Positions 49,524 to 58,118 are shown, numbered from the stretch's first letter. The stretch: 64,000 nucleotides of DNA from Streptomyces luteogriseus (GCF_014205055.1 NZ_JACHMS010000001.1:7006001-7070000), one strand, 5' to 3'. Notes: a model not told the origin generated them from the sequence alone. Program-made: numbers and translations.

Positions 49524-50444
49524 TCAGCCGCGTGATCGCTGTGTGACGGCGATGCAGACCAGCACCGCCACGGCCGTCAGCGGGGCGGCGACCGTGAGGT
49601 GCTCGCCCAGCAGCAGTACCGACCACACCAGTGTGAGCAGCGGCTGGGCGAGCTGCAACTGGCTGGCCTTGGGGATGCCGATGGCCGCCATGCCGCGGTA
49701 CCAGACGACCAGCCCGACGAACTGCGAGCCCGCGGCGACCCACAGCAGGCCGGTGACGCTGTGCGCGGTCAGCCGCACGGGTTCCTGCGCCAGGGCGAGC
49801 GCGGCGACCGGCACGGTCAGCGGCAGGCACAGCGCCAGCGCCCAGCCGATCACCTGCCAGCCCGGCATGATCCGGGCCAGCCGGCCGCCCTCGGTGTAGC
49901 CGGCCGCGCAGACCAGCAGTGCGCCGAAGAGGTACAGGTCGGCGGTGGTCAGGGCGCCGCCGCTCTGCTGCACGGTGAAGGCCAGCACCGCCGTCGCGCC
50001 CGCCAGGGCCGCGATCCAGAAGGTGCGCGAGGGGCGGGTGCCGACGCGCAGCGCGGAGAAGAGCGCGGTGGTCAGCGGGAGCAGTCCGACCACGACGGCG
50101 GCGTGCGCGGTGGTGGACGTCTCCAGCGCCAGCGTGGTCAGCAGGGGGAAGCCGAGGACGACACCCGCCCCGACGACCGCGAGTCCCGCCCAGTGCCGGC
50201 GGCCGGGCAGCGGCACCCGCAGTGCCAGCAGACAGCCGCCCGCGATCACCGCGGCCAGAACGCTCCGCACGGCGACCAGCGACCAGGGCCCGAAACCCTC
50301 CAGCCCCCAGGCGGTGGCCGGGAACGTGAGCGAGAAGGCGGCGACACCGAGGGCGGCCTGGAGGGTGCCGAATCCCGGACGCTCCGGCTCCGAGGTGGCG
50401 ACTGCTATCGAAGGTGCGGTAGTAGCGCTACTCTGTGCTCTCAT
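49524..50444 (-). CDS. EamA/DMT-superfamily transporter
   Basis: 306 residues with about ten hydrophobic helices in two similar halves (ALGVAAFSLTFPATAWGLEGFGPWSL and DLYLFGALLVCAAGYTEGGR), the EamA repeat pattern with the conserved SQFVGLVVWYRGMAAIGIPKASQLQLAQPLLTLVWSVLLLGE in the second half. It probably exports an amino acid or other metabolite. Its ATG lies face to face with that of the MocR gene: both start codons share CATG. Close spacing and a palindrome between promoters suggest the MocR protein controls it. Confidence 0.88.
   Translation of the reverse strand: MRAQSSATTAPSIAVATSEPERPGFGTLQAALGVAAFSLTFPATAWGLEGFGPWSLVAVRSVLAAVIAGGCLLALRVPLPGRRHWAGLAVVGAGVVLGFPLLTTLALETSTTAHAAVVVGLLPLTTALFSALRVGTRPSRTFWIAALAGATAVLAFTVQQSGGALTTADLYLFGALLVCAAGYTEGGRLARIMPGWQVIGWALALCLPLTVPVAALALAQEPVRLTAHSVTGLLWVAAGSQFVGLVVWYRGMAAIGIPKASQLQLAQPLLTLVWSVLLLGEHLTVAAPLTAVAVLVCIAVTQRSRG
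50421..50432. promoter_or_regulatory. 12-bp palindrome and promoters between EamA and MocR genes
   Basis: AGTAGCGCTACT is perfectly symmetric and overlaps a possible -10 (TACTCT, 50429-50434) that lies 8 nt before the MocR ATG. On the other strand TACGCT ends about 5 nt before the EamA ATG. Both transcripts would be leaderless. The palindrome is the likely MocR operator (inference). Confidence 0.5.
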
Positions 50445-51879
50445 GCAAGAGCGTAGCAGCGTTGGTGAACTGGCAGAACGGCTGAGGCGGGAGCTCGACC
50501 GCTACTCTCCCGGTGGAAAGCTGCCGTCGAGCCGGGCTCTGGTCGAGCGGTTCCGGGTGAGCCCGGTGACGGTGTCGCGGGCCCTGGCTCAGCTCGCCGC
50601 CGAGGGTCTCGTGGTCACCCGGCCCGGGGCGGGCGCCTTCCGCGCACAGGCCCGGACGTCGCCGGCCCCCGCCGGGGACACCTCCTGGCAGGAGGTCGCC
50701 CTCAGCGCCGACGGTGCCGCCGACCTCGTACCGCGCTCGGTCGACGCGTCCGGGGTGCTGGTGTCGCTGGCCGCCCCGCCGCCCGGCGTGATCGAGTTCA
50801 ACGGCGGCTATCTTCACCCGTCGCTGCAGCCGGAGCGGGCGATGGCCGCAGCCCTCTCGCGGGCCGGGCGGCGTCCCGGGGCCTGGGGGCGCCCGCCCGT
50901 GGAGGGGCTGCCGGAGCTGCGCGAGTGGTTCGCACGCGGCATCGGCGGGTCCTTCACCGCCGCCGAGGTGCTGGTCACCGCGGGCGGACAGTCCGCGCTC
51001 ACCACCGCCCTGCGCGCCTTGGCCCCGCCCGGCGCCCCCGTCCTGGTCGAGTCGCCCACCTACCCCGGCATGCTCGCCATCGCCCGGGCCGCCGGACTGC
51101 GCCCGGTGCCCGTCCCGGTGGACGCCGACGGTGTGAAACCCGCGCTGCTCGCCGACGCGTTCCGCGCCACCGGCGCCCCGGCCTTCGTCTGCCAGCCGCT
51201 CTTCCAGAACCCCACCGGCGCGGTGCTCGCGCAAGGGCGGCGCGCCGAGGTGCTGCGCATCGCGCGCGAGGCGGGCGCGTTCGTCGTCGAGGACGACTTC
51301 GTGCGGCGGCTCGTGCACGAGGACGCGGGGCCGCTGCCGCGCCCGCTGGCCGCCGACGACCCCGACGGCGTCGTCGTCCACGTCTGTTCGCTGACCAAGG
51401 CGACCTCGCCGAGCTTCCGGGTGAGCGCCCTGGCCGCGCGCGGGCCGGTGCTGGAGCGGCTGCGCGCCATCCAGGTCGTCGACACGTTCTTCGTACCGCG
51501 CCCGCTCCAGGAGGCCGCACTCGAACTCGTCGGCTCGCCCGCCTGGCCACGTCATCTGCGGGCCGTCTCCGCGGAGTTGAGGACCCGGCGGGACGCGATG
51601 ACCGGCGCCCTCGCCCTGCACCTGCCGGAGCTGGCCCTGCCGCACATCCCCTCCGGCGGCTACCACCTCTGGCCCCGCCTGCCCGACGGCACGGACGAGT
51701 CGGCCCTGACCTCCGCGGCGCTGCGCGCCGGCGTCGCCCTCACGCCCGGCCGCCCGTACTTCAGCGCCGAGCCGCCGGCCGCGCATCTGCGGCTCAGCTT
51801 CGCGGCGGTCGCCGGGACCGGAGAGATCGCGGAGGGCGTACGGCGGCTGCGTACGGCCTGCGACGAGGTGCTGGGATAA
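50443..51879 (+). CDS. MocR-type GntR regulator with aminotransferase domain
   Basis: 478 residues. The N-terminal GntR helix-turn-helix (LAERLRRELDRYSPGGKLPSSRALVERFRVSPVTVSRALAQLAAEGLV) is fused to a class I aminotransferase fold (about 110-478) with TAGGQSALTTAL, FQNPTGAVL and the PLP lysine in VCSLTKATSPSFRVS. In MocR/PdxR/GabR-type regulators PLP and an amino-compound ligand change DNA binding rather than supporting catalysis. It lies divergent from an EamA transporter with overlapping start codons, so the exporter is the likely target, but the ligand is unknown. Confidence 0.9.
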   Translation: MQERSSVGELAERLRRELDRYSPGGKLPSSRALVERFRVSPVTVSRALAQLAAEGLVVTRPGAGAFRAQARTSPAPAGDTSWQEVALSADGAADLVPRSVDASGVLVSLAAPPPGVIEFNGGYLHPSLQPERAMAAALSRAGRRPGAWGRPPVEGLPELREWFARGIGGSFTAAEVLVTAGGQSALTTALRALAPPGAPVLVESPTYPGMLAIARAAGLRPVPVPVDADGVKPALLADAFRATGAPAFVCQPLFQNPTGAVLAQGRRAEVLRIAREAGAFVVEDDFVRRLVHEDAGPLPRPLAADDPDGVVVHVCSLTKATSPSFRVSALAARGPVLERLRAIQVVDTFFVPRPLQEAALELVGSPAWPRHLRAVSAELRTRRDAMTGALALHLPELALPHIPSGGYHLWPRLPDGTDESALTSAALRAGVALTPGRPYFSAEPPAAHLRLSFAAVAGTGEIAEGVRRLRTACDEVLG

Positions 51880-51920
51880 CCGCTCGACGCACCTGCGGAC
51901 GGCCTGCGAGCATCACCGGC

Positions 51921-52361
51921 ATGAGCGACACGCCGAGCCTGCCCGAGGGCTACGAGATCTCCACCGACCCCGGCCGCGTCGACCGCGAGCGCGTGCACCA
52001 CTGGCTGTCCACCGACGCGTACTGGGCGCTGGGGCGTTCGAGGGAGAAGCAGGACCGGGCGATCGAGGGCTCGCTCAACTTCGGCGTCCACGAGACGGTG
52101 TCGGGGGAGCAGGTCGCGTACGCCCGGGTGATCACCGACCGGGCGACCTTCGCCTGGCTGTGTGACGTGTACGTCGATCCGTCGGTGCGCGGCCAGGGCG
52201 TCGGCAGCGCGCTCGTGGCCGCCGTACGGGACGAGATGCGGCAGTACGGGGTGCGGCGCGTTCTCCTCGCCACGCACGACGCGCACGGGGTCTACGCGAA
52301 ACTGGGGTTCGCGCCGCTGGAACGGCCCGAGCACTGGATGGCGCTCATCTTCGGCCAGTGA
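51921..52361 (+). CDS. GNAT acetyltransferase (YkwB/Gcn5-like)
   Basis: 146 residues, a single GNAT domain. Acetyl-CoA motif A is LCDVYVDPSVRGQGVGSALVAAV, followed by ATHDAHGVYAKLGFAPLERPEHWM. This subfamily often has an N-terminal helix like HHWLSTDAYWALGRSREKQDRAIEGSLNFGV. Substrate unknown. It follows the MocR gene by about 40 nt in the same direction and could be co-transcribed. Confidence 0.85.
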   Translation: MSDTPSLPEGYEISTDPGRVDRERVHHWLSTDAYWALGRSREKQDRAIEGSLNFGVHETVSGEQVAYARVITDRATFAWLCDVYVDPSVRGQGVGSALVAAVRDEMRQYGVRRVLLATHDAHGVYAKLGFAPLERPEHWMALIFGQ

Positions 52362-52434
52362 GGGCCGGCACACCCTGGGTAACTCGTAGGTAACACCCCT
52401 TGACCTGCGCACATACTGCGCCCACGATCGCCGC

Positions 52435-53028
52435 ATGCCACTTCGGGTCACGTTCGTCGCCTCCGCGCGCAGCTCTCCGCTGCTCGCCGAGCGTTTCGAG
52501 GACGACCGGCCGCTGGACCAGGCCGGCTGGGCTGAGGTGGAGCGCCTCGCCCAGGAGCTGCTGCCGCTCGCCGCCGCCGAACTGCGCTACTGCTCGCCGA
52601 CTCCGCGCAGCCGGTCGACGGGGGAGGGACTCGGGTACGCGCCGCTGGTCCAGCTCGGACTGCGCGACTGCGGCATGGGCCGGTGGCGCGGGCTGACCCT
52701 CGGCGAGGCGATGGCCCGGGAGCCGGACGCCGTGGACGCCTGGCTGGCCGACCCCCGTGCCACACCGCACGGCGGTGAGTCGCTGGTCGACTTCATCACC
52801 CGCGTCGGCGGCTGGCTCGACACCCGGCCCGTCGAGGACGGCTGCCGGGTCGTGGCGGTGGCCGAGCCGTCCGTGATCCGGGCCGCCCTGGTGTACGCCC
52901 TGAAGGCGCCGCCCTCGACGTACTGGAACATCGACGTCCGTCCGCTGTCGACGACGTCCGTGACGGGCCGGGCCGGCCGCTGGAACCTGCGCTTCGACGG
53001 GGCGTCCGCTCAGCCCTCGCGCGCGTAG
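52435..53028 (+). CDS. Histidine-phosphatase-fold protein lacking the catalytic histidines
   Basis: 197 residues with the phosphoglycerate-mutase/CobC-like fold: YCSPTPRSRSTGEGLG, LRDCGMGRWRGLTLGEA, HGGESLVDFITRVGGWL. However, the N-terminal RHG motif reads ASA (TFVASARSS) and the second catalytic His region SHGG reads AEPS (VVAVAEPSVIRAAL). Both catalytic His and the first Arg are absent while the rest is conserved, so it is probably not a phosphatase and may be a binding protein. It converges on the next gene with a 19-bp overlap. Confidence 0.82.
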   Translation: MPLRVTFVASARSSPLLAERFEDDRPLDQAGWAEVERLAQELLPLAAAELRYCSPTPRSRSTGEGLGYAPLVQLGLRDCGMGRWRGLTLGEAMAREPDAVDAWLADPRATPHGGESLVDFITRVGGWLDTRPVEDGCRVVAVAEPSVIRAALVYALKAPPSTYWNIDVRPLSTTSVTGRAGRWNLRFDGASAQPSRA

Positions 53029-53507
53029 TCGGTCCGCAGGACGAGGTCCTTGGCGGGGCCGCCGACCCGCCACACCGTCCGCCAGTGGTCCGCGTCGCGG
53101 ACGGTGAACTCGCCGCGGTAGAGGTCCGCGGAACAGGGATGGTCGGCGACATGCCGGCCGGACCTCAGATCCAGGTCGTGGAACGGCCGCCCGTCGGCGA
53201 ACCGCACGTCGGCCGTGCCGCCCGGGCCGGGCAGGAAGCGCAGCGTGCGCTCCGCGGGCCGGGCGACGCCCTGCCAGACGAAGGTGCCCGACTCGTGATG
53301 CAGCAGCCCGCCGGGCTCCTCCCCGTCCCCACGGAACTCGGTGACGCCGGTGAACTCGCCTTCCGCGCCGCCGGCGAGATCCCGCACCGACCGTGACACC
53401 CGCCAGCGCCCGGCCAGATACGCCAGCACGTCCGGCACTGGCCAGAACTCGCCCATTCCGCCCCGCTCTCCGTCCCAGCCGTTCCTGCGCGACCCATTGA
53501 CGCGCAT
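53010..53507 (-). CDS. DUF6314-like protein
   Basis: About 165 residues of an all-beta, lipocalin-like fold, with VPDVLAYLAGRWRVSRSV as entry and RFLPGPGGTADVRFADGRPFHDLDLRSG and YRGEFTVRDADHWRTVWRVGGPAKDLVLRTDYARE. I chose the ATG at 53507, preceded by GGAGGGGG, over the inner ATG 53456. The family occurs in streptomycetes and has no known function. Divergent from the arabinofuranosidase gene. Confidence 0.75.
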   Translation of the reverse strand: MRVNGSRRNGWDGERGGMGEFWPVPDVLAYLAGRWRVSRSVRDLAGGAEGEFTGVTEFRGDGEEPGGLLHHESGTFVWQGVARPAERTLRFLPGPGGTADVRFADGRPFHDLDLRSGRHVADHPCSADLYRGEFTVRDADHWRTVWRVGGPAKDLVLRTDYAREG

Positions 53508-53528
53508 CCACCCCCTCCCTATCTTGCC

Positions 53529-53563
53529 GTTCGAAGTGCTGACCAATGTCTGATATTTCGAAC
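53529..53563. promoter_or_regulatory. Widely spaced inverted repeat upstream of the arabinofuranosidase gene
   Basis: GTTCGAA (53529-53535) and TTCGAAC (53557-53563) are inverted copies 21 nt apart in the divergent intergenic region. They might bind a sugar-responsive repressor controlling the GH51 gene, or both genes. Only symmetry and position support it. Confidence 0.4.
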
Positions 53564-53593
53564 ACTCCTCTACCAGAGAGCCGCGGAGTATCC

Positions 53594-56080
53594 ATGCCAC
53601 GCACCGCCGCCCGCACCCGATGGAGACTGGGTCTCACGACCACCGCCCTCCTGACGGCAACAGCCCTCGTACCGGCCCCCGCGCACGCCGAGGACGCCAC
53701 CGACTACGCGATCACGGTCGAACCGTCCGCCCAGGGCGCGGCGATCGACGACACGATGTACGGCGTCTTCTTCGAGGACATCAACCGGGCCGCCGACGGC
53801 GGTCTGTACGCCGAGCTCGTGCAGAACCGATCCTTCGAGTACTCCACCGCCGACAACGGCTCCTACACGCCCCTGACCTCGTGGGCGGTCGGCGGCACGG
53901 CCGAGGTCGTGAACGACTCGGGCCGCCTCAACGAGCGCAACCGCAACTACCTCTCCCTGGCCGCCGGTTCCTCCGTCACGAACGCCGGCTACAACACCGG
54001 TATCCGGGTCGACAAGGGCAAGCGGTACGACTTCTCCGTCTGGGCCCGCGCCGCGAGCGGCACCACGCTCACGGTCTCGCTGAAGGACACCGCCGGCACG
54101 CTCGCCACCGCCCGCCAGGTCGCCGTGAAGGGCGGCTGGGCCAAGTACAAGGCCACGTTCACGGCGACCCGCACGAGCAACCGCGGACGGCTCGCCGTCG
54201 CCTCGTCGAACGCCGCCGCGCTCGACGAGATATCGCTCTTCCCGCGCGAGACGTACAGGAACCAGCCGAACGGCCTGCGCAAGGACCTCGCCGAGAAGAT
54301 CGCCGCACTGAAGCCCGGCTTCGTACGCTTCCCCGGCGGCTGCCTGGTCAACACCGGCTCCATGGAGGACTACAGCGAGGCCTCGAACTGGCAGCGCAAG
54401 CGCAGCTACCAGTGGAAGGACACCATCGGACCCGTAGAGCAGCGCGCCACCAACGCCAACTTCTGGGGCTACAACCAGAGTTACGGCCTCGGCTACTACG
54501 AGTACTTCCGCTTCTCCGAGGACATCGGCGCCATGCCGCTGCCCGTCGTCCCCGCCCTGGTGACCGGCTGCGGGCAGAACAAGGCCACCGACGACGACGC
54601 CCTGCTCAAGCGGCACATCCAGGACACCCTCGACCTCATCGAGTTCGCCAACGGCCCGGCGACCTCCAAGTGGGGCAAGGTGCGCGCGCAGATGGGCCAC
54701 CCCAAGCCGTTCCACCTGACCCACCTCGGGGTCGGCAACGAGGAGAACCTTCCGAAGGAGTTCTTCGCCCGCTTCGAACAGTTCCGGACGGCCATCAAGG
54801 CGAAGTACCCGGACATCACGGTCGTCTCCAACTCGGGCCCGGACGACGCCGGCTCGACCTTCGACACCGCCTGGCAGCTCAACCGCGAGGCCAAGGTCGA
54901 CATGGTCGACGAGCACTACTACAACAGCCCGACCTGGTTCCTGCAGAACAACGACCGCTACGACTCCTACGACCGGAACGGCCCGAAGGTCTTCCTCGGC
55001 GAGTACGCCTCCCAGGGCAACGCCTGGAAGAACGGCCTCTCCGAAGCCGCCTTCATGACCGGCCTGGAGCGCAACGCGGACGTCGTCAAGCTCGCCTCGT
55101 ACGCCCCGCTGCTCGCCAACGAGGACTACGTGCAGTGGCGGCCCGACCTGATCTGGTTCAACAACCGGGCCTCCTGGAACTCGGCCAACTACGAGGTCCA
55201 GAAGCTGTTCATGAACAACGTCGGCGACCGGGTGGTCCCCTCCAGGGCCACCGGGACCCCGAATGTCAGCGGCCCCATCACCGGTGCCGTCGGCCTGTCG
55301 ACATGGGCGACCAGCGCCGCGTACGACGACGTGAAGGTCACCTCCGCCGACGGCTCGACCCTGCTCAGCGACGACTTCTCCGGTGACGCCTCGAAGTGGA
55401 AGCACGCGGGCACCGGCAGCTGGAGCATCCAGGACGGGGCCTACGTCCAGACCGACACCGCCGCCGAGAACACCATGGTCACGGCGGGCGACCCGGCCTG
55501 GAAGGACTACGACCTGCATGTGAAGGCCACCAAGAAGTCCGGCAAGGAGGGCTTCCTGGTCGCCTTCGGCGTCAAGGACACCGGCAATTACTACTGGTGG
55601 AACCTGGGCGGCTGGAACAACACCCAGTCCGCGATCGAGCAGGCCGTGGACGGCGGCAAGGGCACCCTGATGACGAAGGCCGGGTCGATCGAGACGGGCC
55701 GGGCCTACGACATCGACATCAAGGTGCGCGGCCGCCAGGTCACCCTGCTCCTCGACGGCAAGGAGTGGGGCACGTTCACCGACGACAAGCCGGCCGAGCC
55801 GTTCCGGCAGGTCGTCACCAAGGACGCCCGGACCGGTGACCTGATCGTCAAGGTCGTCAACGCCAGGTCGGCCGAGGCCCGTACGGCCGTCGACCTCGGT
55901 GGCGCCAAGGTCGCCTCCACGGCCCGCGTCACCACGCTGGCCGCCGACGAGGACGCCGTGAACACCGAGACGGACACGCCGGTGACGCCGGTGACGTCCA
56001 CCTTCCGGGGTGTGGCCGAGAAGTTCACGTACACCTTCCCGGCGAACTCGGTGACGTTCCTGCGGATCAAGCAGAGGTAG
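53594..56080 (+). CDS. Secreted alpha-L-arabinofuranosidase (GH51)
   Basis: 828 residues. The signal peptide is at 1-33 (RWRLGLTTTALLTATALVPAPAHAE). A jelly-roll CBM-like module (about 90-220) sits inside the N-terminal part. Catalytic TIM barrel: FVRFPGGCLVNTGSMEDY, acid/base Glu in HLGVGNEENLP, nucleophile Glu in FLGEYAS. A lectin-like/LamG beta sandwich (about 595-770, DDFSGDASKWKHAGTGSW) is inserted before the GH51 C-terminal beta domain ends with FPANSVTFLRIKQR. It would release arabinose from arabinoxylan or arabinan outside the cell. The ATG 53594 starts at the signal; a hairpin terminator follows the stop. Confidence 0.9.
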   Translation: MPRTAARTRWRLGLTTTALLTATALVPAPAHAEDATDYAITVEPSAQGAAIDDTMYGVFFEDINRAADGGLYAELVQNRSFEYSTADNGSYTPLTSWAVGGTAEVVNDSGRLNERNRNYLSLAAGSSVTNAGYNTGIRVDKGKRYDFSVWARAASGTTLTVSLKDTAGTLATARQVAVKGGWAKYKATFTATRTSNRGRLAVASSNAAALDEISLFPRETYRNQPNGLRKDLAEKIAALKPGFVRFPGGCLVNTGSMEDYSEASNWQRKRSYQWKDTIGPVEQRATNANFWGYNQSYGLGYYEYFRFSEDIGAMPLPVVPALVTGCGQNKATDDDALLKRHIQDTLDLIEFANGPATSKWGKVRAQMGHPKPFHLTHLGVGNEENLPKEFFARFEQFRTAIKAKYPDITVVSNSGPDDAGSTFDTAWQLNREAKVDMVDEHYYNSPTWFLQNNDRYDSYDRNGPKVFLGEYASQGNAWKNGLSEAAFMTGLERNADVVKLASYAPLLANEDYVQWRPDLIWFNNRASWNSANYEVQKLFMNNVGDRVVPSRATGTPNVSGPITGAVGLSTWATSAAYDDVKVTSADGSTLLSDDFSGDASKWKHAGTGSWSIQDGAYVQTDTAAENTMVTAGDPAWKDYDLHVKATKKSGKEGFLVAFGVKDTGNYYWWNLGGWNNTQSAIEQAVDGGKGTLMTKAGSIETGRAYDIDIKVRGRQVTLLLDGKEWGTFTDDKPAEPFRQVVTKDARTGDLIVKVVNARSAEARTAVDLGGAKVASTARVTTLAADEDAVNTETDTPVTPVTSTFRGVAEKFTYTFPANSVTFLRIKQR

Positions 56081-56091
56081 GACCCGCCCGA

Positions 56092-56124
56092 GTGGGCCGC
56101 CGCCGTCTCCGGGCGGCGGCCCAC
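56092..56124 (+). terminator. Terminator of the arabinofuranosidase gene
   Basis: GTGGGCCGCCGCC (56092-56104) pairs perfectly with GGCGGCGGCCCAC (56112-56124) across a 7-nt loop, 12 nt after the stop codon. No U-tract. Confidence 0.8.
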
Positions 56125-56147
56125 CCGCGCGAGGCACCCGGGTGCTC

Positions 56148-56249
56148 ACACGTGCGAAGTCCGTCCGTGCGCAGCCACGTGAAGTCCCCCCCCATGCTCA
56201 GCCGCGCGAAGGCCTCGCCCGTCCTCAGTCGCGTGAAGTCCACCCCGGG
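56148..56249. repeat. 27-bp tandem repeat at the 3' end of the DUF6215 gene
   Basis: Units ending in ...CAG repeat with period 27 bp: ends at 56174, 56201 and 56228, then a partial unit, sharing (C/T)CRCGYGAAG and a C-rich centre. The stop codon of the minus-strand DUF6215 gene (56225-56227) lies within the array. Read on the minus strand in another frame, the units encode nine-residue repeats such as DFTRLRTGE. Function unknown. Confidence 0.6.
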
Positions 56250-56917
56250 AGTGTCAGCAGCACCCTCTCCGCGACGCGCAGCAGCACCGCGTCGTCCGGC
56301 ACGGCTCCGTCCGCGCGCCACAGGGTGACGTCGACGGAACCGCCGCGGTCCTTCGCGTCCTGGGCGACGGTGAGGGCCCGGGCCGGAACACCGGGACCGC
56401 TGTCGGCGTCACCGCCGTCGAGCCGGACGCTGATCCTGATGGTGCGGTCCGAGTAGAGCACCCCCGGGCGGCCCAGTACCTTCCGCGGGCGCGCGTCGGT
56501 TCCGAGCAGGGACTCCGACCCGGCCACCGGAAGACCGTCGTAGGTCGCCGAGAGCGTCACGGTGTACGTCTCGAACTCGACCTGGGCCTGCGGGGTGGCG
56601 ATCTTCCTGCCGCCGGGGGACCCGAAGGAACCGTCGCTGCCGGAGGCGGTCTTCGCCGTCTCCGTCGGTGTGCCCAGCAGAGCGGCCAGGTCGGGCCGGT
56701 TCAGCGCCTCGCACAGTCGCGCGCCGGTCAGGCGCTTGCGCTTCGGGGCGGGGGTCTCCTCGGCGGAGCAGGTCGCGGGCTTCGGCTCGCTCTCCGCGGC
56801 CGATGTCTTCGCGAGCCACCAGAAGCCCCCGCTGAGCGCCCCCACCAGCGCCACCGCCGCGAGCGCCTGCCCCCACGCGCTCGGGCCCTTGCTGTGCGTG
56901 TCGCATTCCTCGGCCAT
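56225..56917 (-). CDS. DUF6215-like single-pass membrane protein
   Basis: 230 residues: a short cytoplasmic N-terminus (MAEECDTHSKGP), one transmembrane helix (about 15-38, AWGQALAAVALVGALSGGFWWLA) and an exported domain of about 190 residues with CSAEETPAPKRKRLTGARLCEALN and a beta-rich C-terminal half ending LTLPGWTSRD. It resembles a streptomycete lineage-specific family of unknown function. The ATG at 56917 is chosen; a GTG three codons upstream is possible. Its end lies in a tandem-repeat array. Confidence 0.72.
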   Translation of the reverse strand: MAEECDTHSKGPSAWGQALAAVALVGALSGGFWWLAKTSAAESEPKPATCSAEETPAPKRKRLTGARLCEALNRPDLAALLGTPTETAKTASGSDGSFGSPGGRKIATPQAQVEFETYTVTLSATYDGLPVAGSESLLGTDARPRKVLGRPGVLYSDRTIRISVRLDGGDADSGPGVPARALTVAQDAKDRGGSVDVTLWRADGAVPDDAVLLRVAERVLLTLPGWTSRD

Positions 56918-57024
56918 GTCCCCCACCCGCCAAGATCCCCTGAAATGTGCCCGGGGACCTTACTCTGTGGTCATGGCCAGGACAAAGCCGGTTTTCGGGC
57001 CCTGACTCCGCTGGGCCGCACCGC

Positions 57025-57065
57025 TCATGCATGGGATTGCATAAACGTGCAGCGAATCGTATAGT
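57025..57065 (+). promoter_or_regulatory. argC: ARG box and promoter of the arg operon
   Basis: TTGCAT (57037-57042) and TATAGT (57060-57065) with 17-nt spacing form a good promoter. Overlapping it, ATTGCATAAACGTGCAGC matches the ArgR ARG box consensus (TGCATN4-6TGCA), with a second half-rich copy (ATGCATGGGATTGCAT, 57027-57042) beside it. ArgR encoded at the end of the operon should repress here with arginine. Confidence 0.8.
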
Positions 57066-57089
57066 CATGCCCTCTAAGGAGGAGGATCC

Positions 57090-58118
57090 ATGGCGGTACG
57101 TGCGGCGGTGGCCGGAGCGAGTGGGTACGCGGGCGGGGAACTGCTGCGTCTGCTCCTGGCGCACCCCGAGGTCGAGATCGGCGCCCTGACCGGCAACTCG
57201 AACGCGGGACAGCGGCTCGGTGCGCTCCAGCCCCACCTGCTGCCGCTGGCCGGGCGAGTGCTCCAGGAGACCACCCCGGACGTCCTCGCCGGTCACGACG
57301 TCGTCTTCCTCGCACTGCCGCACGGGCAGTCCGCGGCTGTCGCAGAGCAGCTCGGCCCGGACGTGCTCGTCGTCGACATGGGCGCCGACTTCCGGCTGAC
57401 CGACGCCGCCGCATGGGAGCGGTTCTACGGCTCCCCGCACGCCGGAACCTGGCCCTACGGCCTTCCCGAACTGCCGGGTGCCCGCGCCGCGCTGGAGGGG
57501 TCCAAGCGCGTCGCGGTGCCCGGTTGCTACCCCACCGCCGTGTCCCTCGCCCTCTTCCCGGCCTACGCGGCGGGCCTGGCCGAGGCCGAGGCCGTGATCG
57601 TCGCCGCGTCCGGCACGTCCGGCGCGGGCAAGGCACCCAAGCCCCACCTGCTCGGCAGCGAGGTGATGGGCTCGATGTCCCCGTACGGCGTCGGCGGCGG
57701 GCACCGGCACACCCCCGAGATCACCCAGAACCTCAGTGCGGCGGCGGGGGAGAAGGTCTCCGTGTCCTTCACGCCGACCCTCGCGCCGATGCCCCGCGGC
57801 ATCCTCGCCACGTGCAGCGCCAAGGCCGCCGACGGCGTCACGGGTGAGTCCCTGCGCGCCGCCTACGAGAAGGCCTTCGCCGACGAGCCGTTCGTGCACC
57901 TGCTCCCCGAGGGCCAGTGGCCCGCCACGGCGTCCGTCTACGGTTCGAACGCCGTTCAGGTGCAGGTCGCGTACGACGCGGACGCCGGCCGGATCATCGT
58001 GATCAGCGCCATCGACAACCTCACCAAGGGCACCGCGGGCGGTGCCGTCCAGAGCATGAACATCGCCCTGGGTCTCGACGAGACCACCGGACTGACGACG
58101 ATCGGAGTTGCGCCGTGA
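57090..58118 (+). CDS. argC: N-acetyl-gamma-glutamyl-phosphate reductase
   Basis: 342 residues. N-terminal NADP motif GASGYAGGELLRLLLAHPEVEIGALTGNSNAGQ; catalytic Cys in VPGCYPTAVSLALFP; SGAGKAPKPHLLG and ENAYPVYG-type GGGHRHTPEI are also present. It reduces N-acetylglutamyl phosphate to the semialdehyde in arginine biosynthesis. The ATG has AAGGAGGAGG upstream. First gene of argCJBDR, stop overlapping argJ. Confidence 0.97.
   Translation: MAVRAAVAGASGYAGGELLRLLLAHPEVEIGALTGNSNAGQRLGALQPHLLPLAGRVLQETTPDVLAGHDVVFLALPHGQSAAVAEQLGPDVLVVDMGADFRLTDAAAWERFYGSPHAGTWPYGLPELPGARAALEGSKRVAVPGCYPTAVSLALFPAYAAGLAEAEAVIVAASGTSGAGKAPKPHLLGSEVMGSMSPYGVGGGHRHTPEITQNLSAAAGEKVSVSFTPTLAPMPRGILATCSAKAADGVTGESLRAAYEKAFADEPFVHLLPEGQWPATASVYGSNAVQVQVAYDADAGRIIVISAIDNLTKGTAGGAVQSMNIALGLDETTGLTTIGVAP

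Noticed and set aside
53570..56149. 859-codon minus-strand frame opposite the arabinofuranosidase
   Set aside because: Shadow of the GH51 gene, with a Val/Gly/Leu-rich composition and no domain.
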